The position numbers were made by a program, and so were the translations under genes. Source: Aldrovandia affinis (taxonomy: Eukaryota > Chordata > Actinopteri > Notacanthiformes > Halosauridae). Taken from it: DNA of 64,000 nucleotides. The notes beneath the pieces were generated by a model, which ran no database searches, was not told the origin of the DNA, and saw only the letters and a list, made by a program, of their open reading frames with translations. This document shows positions 61,421 through 64,000 of this stretch, piece by piece. The stretch spans positions 186,001 through 250,000 of the forward strand of contig JAINUG010000018.1 of NCBI GenBank assembly GCA_029706075.1, given 5' to 3'. Position 1 is the stretch's first letter, and each line of letters begins with the position of its first letter.

Positions 61421-63047
61421 TAGGCTAGTTGTTTCTTACCATTTTGTTAACTGTGTATGGTCCTATCACTTCACCAATCAATCAGTCATTCAATTAATTA
61501 ATCTTTATTTGCAATCAGGTTGCACCATTTACAATCAGGTTGTCACACATTGCAACATATTGGACATATTCCATAATATTTGAAGAGTATCAATGGAGAC
61601 ATTGAACATAAGCAGATAGAGACATAAGAAAGCCCAAAATATGATCTTTGGATGACCACGTTTCTATAAAATTACTTTCAGATTCCACACGTATAGACAA
61701 TGGGTTAGGGTTTTGCCCTTTATATGTTAGTTTTTTATTTATAATTTGAAATTAATGGAAAGTGAAATGCAAAAGAAAGGTGATTTTGATGTTGAATCTG
61801 ACTATTAGATGCAATGCAAATGTATTCTCCATCTGCACACTGAAGGCACACGATTACAATAATGAGGACAGGGGATCTGAGGCAAAATAATCTTACATCA
61901 GTAAAGTTCCTTTTTAGACCAAAGATCCCCTCAGCAAGACCAGGACCTCACCATTGTTCCCACAGCATCAAAACCCTCTGCCCTCTGCAAAAACAACCGA
62001 TCCAAGCTGAAAGTTTTGTTTCTAAGATATACTGGTGAGCCTATTTTTCATGCACTAAAAGGCTTTAATGTTACATCCTAGAGTGGAAAGATGTTTTGAG
62101 CATCTTACTTCGTCCTTAAGTCCTATTTTTCCCATAGATATGAGAACATGGAACAGATATATCATGTTTGTACCCTTATAAACACAACTACATAAATAAT
62201 AGTAGGAGGCATAGCTGTATTTTTCAGGATGTTTTCTTTCGTAATGATTTCCATCACCACACACTGTGTGTATCAATATGCACACTTTTCAGGATGCTTT
62301 CTTTAGTAATGACTTCAATCACCACACACTGTGTATATCAATATGCGCACAAACATAGGCACAACATAGGGGGTATACCTACACTAGTAAAGTAGTACCT
62401 GCAATGTTCGATACATTACAAGATTGATATGAGAACACAGAACAGGCTCCAAGGCACTCTTATATCCATTTGATTTCCCCCATTATGTACACTCTGTTAA
62501 ATGAATAAACGCTTCTGCATTCTGAAACAGCAGAATTTTGATGGGCTGAGCCTGACATGGCTGCAGTCTCCTGATTTCGTCTTCTCTTCGTTTTAGCACT
62601 CTGCAGTTCTCATGTCAGACCTAGTACATTTCATTTTCACAGTTGCTCCTTTTGGTCATTTTAGCTTTGATATTCACTGTAAACTAAGAATTCCAGTTCT
62701 GTCTTCTTATAAAGAGTTTCAATAGATTCCCAAAGCTGGTTAAAAAATGCAGCCCCAACATGAATACAGATCTTAGAGCATGCCTTCATTTATTTGATAA
62801 ATATGATCATGGGGTTCTCAGTGGCACACTGCGTCTGTACCAAGATGATTAAATATAAGCAATGGAGTGTTTGCATCTTCAGGACTTTTTTCGGGCTGAA
62901 AATTTCACTGAATAATTTATGAGTACTGGGTATGTGTGTTCTCATGTCCCTGTAGGTTTCAAAAATACTTGTCTGAGGATCATGGTGCAAAGAAACAATA
63001 TGTCACCAAAAAAATAAAAATAATTGCTTTTCATCAAAGACAGATCT
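61421..63047. other. Intergenic DNA
   Basis: AT-rich. The only structure is the 65-bp tandem duplication at 62221-62350. No gene recognised. Confidence 0.5.
62221..62350. repeat. 65-bp unit, two tandem copies
   Basis: Both units run TTTTCAGGATG to TATCAATATGCACAC or GCGCAC, about 90 percent identical. Confidence 0.9.
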
Positions 63048-63048
63048 A

Positions 63049-64000
63049 GGGCCCTATTTTTGTGCCGGCGCTAAGAGGCGTTATGACCTAGCGCTGGTGA
63101 ATTGCCAGTTTCGTCTGCCTCCACCAAGTTTGGCAATTTCGTGGTGCGCAATGAAGGCGTTTGCGTGACTATGGGTTGGGCAGTGCAATAGGGGGTGTGA
63201 CTATGAAAACAGTCGGCGCTATGCAAGTTTGGTGTCAAATAATGAGTTTGCGTTAACGTCCAACTAGACCACCTCTTAACGCAAATGCTGGCGCTCTGTG
63301 CAATTTGGTGACTTTATTGATGCGCACATATGAACATAAGGTTATCTGAAATCACGTGAGAATGTTTTGTAAATATTGTGAATTTCCCCCCATGTTGAGG
63401 CAAATCATTCAATCCATGGGTAACTTGTAAGCGTAATCAATTAACCTAAACACTATTTCACCACAGCTTGTGGTTATTCAATGCACGGACATGAAAGACT
63501 GAAGCCAGCAGGCCATCCATCGCTACCGTTCAGTAAGATACACCTGTTAAATAAATATATGTTTGTATGCACATTGTTTTTCTTATGTGAAAGGGTTTTA
63601 TTCTTTCCATTTGCACTACAGAAAATGGAGTACATAATTGGACGCCGAAGGCGATACCTTGGGTTTGGTAGCCGGTGTTGGCCAGACAGCTATCAGTTTG
63701 GCTGTACCAGTTTCTTCCAGTCTTGTCCAACATGCAAATGAGTTTATTACTTTTCCTACACCCAACAGCCAGCAGAGAACTAAACAGGATTTTTATACGC
63801 AATGTGGATTCCCTCGGGTCTTGGGTGCCATTGACTGCACGCATGTGCAGTTGCGCGCACCATCTAATCACGGTATCATTTATGTGAATTGGAAGGGGGT
63901 CCACTCCATTAATATCCAGGTGGTTTGTGATGCACACTCCAGGGTGATGCATGTAGGCCTACTGCATGACGAACATAAATGAAACAGGCCTAGTTGCAGG
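63049..64000 (+). mobile_element. PIF/Harbinger transposon, left part (runs off window)
   Basis: Starts GGGCCCTATTTTTGTGCCGG, a Harbinger-style terminus, preceded by CTA as a possible 3-bp target duplication. A GC-rich subterminal region with GGCGCTA/GGCGCT motifs leads to a transposase frame. The right end is outside the window. Confidence 0.65.
63638..63982 (+). CDS. HARBI1-like transposase fragment
   Basis: Reads GDTLGLVAGVGQTAISLAVP, then NEFITFPTPNSQQRTKQDFY, FPRVLGAIDCTHVQLRAPSN and YVNWKGVHSINIQVVCDAHS. This is the conserved DDE-nuclease core of PIF/Harbinger transposases, with the first catalytic Asp in AIDCTHV and the second probably in VVCDA. The upstream start is unclear: the family-like frame begins before an ATG, and TTGCACTACAG at 63611-63621 looks like a splice acceptor. 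A TGA at 63,980-63,982 truncates the frame where the family continues W-P-G-S; an intron or a mutation could explain this. Confidence 0.7.
   Translation: MDAEGDTLGLVAGVGQTAISLAVPVSSSLVQHANEFITFPTPNSQQRTKQDFYTQCGFPRVLGAIDCTHVQLRAPSNHGIIYVNWKGVHSINIQVVCDAHSRVMHVGLLHDEHK

Overview
The window is vertebrate genomic DNA, most likely from a ray-finned (probably teleost) fish. Its left third holds two convergent host genes in the FBXO11-MSH6 order known across vertebrates. All introns are short, and the repeats are of kinds typical of fish genomes: Tc1-like elements with TA target duplications, hAT MITEs with 8-bp target duplications, tRNA-derived SINEs, L2/Rex-like LINE scraps, Ty3/gypsy elements and a PIF/Harbinger end.

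Layout. 1-9964 (+): the last 15 exons of FBXO11 (603 C-terminal residues: the beta-helix/CASH repeats and the UBR zinc finger), with a 3' UTR running to about 11,470. 11,529-22,769 (-): a complete ten-exon MSH6. The splice model gives 4,080 nt (1,359 aa), which requires a GC donor at the end of exon 3. The two genes meet tail to tail over a 13-bp sequence carrying one AATAAA signal per strand. Exon phases are consistent throughout both genes, so both look functional. Introns hold repeats, the clearest being a complete but dead Tc1-like element with a LINE inserted in it (FBXO11 last intron).

22,770-64,000 is a mobile-element landscape in which I recognise no intact host gene. It contains hAT MITEs (23.2, 24.0 and 24.5 kb); a decayed Ty3/gypsy element with two LTRs (27.4-31.0 kb, -); a 5'-truncated Ty3/gypsy element (31.9-35.0 kb, +) and an internally deleted relative (55.7-57.8 kb, -); a TATA-containing LTR-like module at 35.0-36.0 kb that recurs at 51.4 kb; a Tc1-like element with 215-bp inverted repeats (36.6-38.2 kb); a full-length chromovirus with a perfect 5-bp target duplication (38.7-44.1 kb, -); LINE fragments (45.1-47.5 kb); a gag-only, coiled-coil-coding LTR element with no pol (47.7-50.6 kb, -); a ZCCHC3-like/gag-like ORF broken by a near-perfect 166-bp palindrome made of exon-like sequence (51.7-52.9 kb); a Tigger/pogo-like remnant (54.4 kb); another Tc1-like element (58.9-60.7 kb); and the left end of a PIF/Harbinger element that runs off the window (63.05 kb onward).

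How it works together: the host part contributes an SCF ubiquitin-ligase substrate receptor (FBXO11) and the mismatch-recognition subunit of MutS-alpha (MSH6). These are linked only by position and a shared 3' end. Everything to the right is independent, mostly dead, self-replicating DNA. The best candidates for something not yet described are the gag-only coiled-coil LTR element and the palindromic exon-like insert in the gag-like gene.
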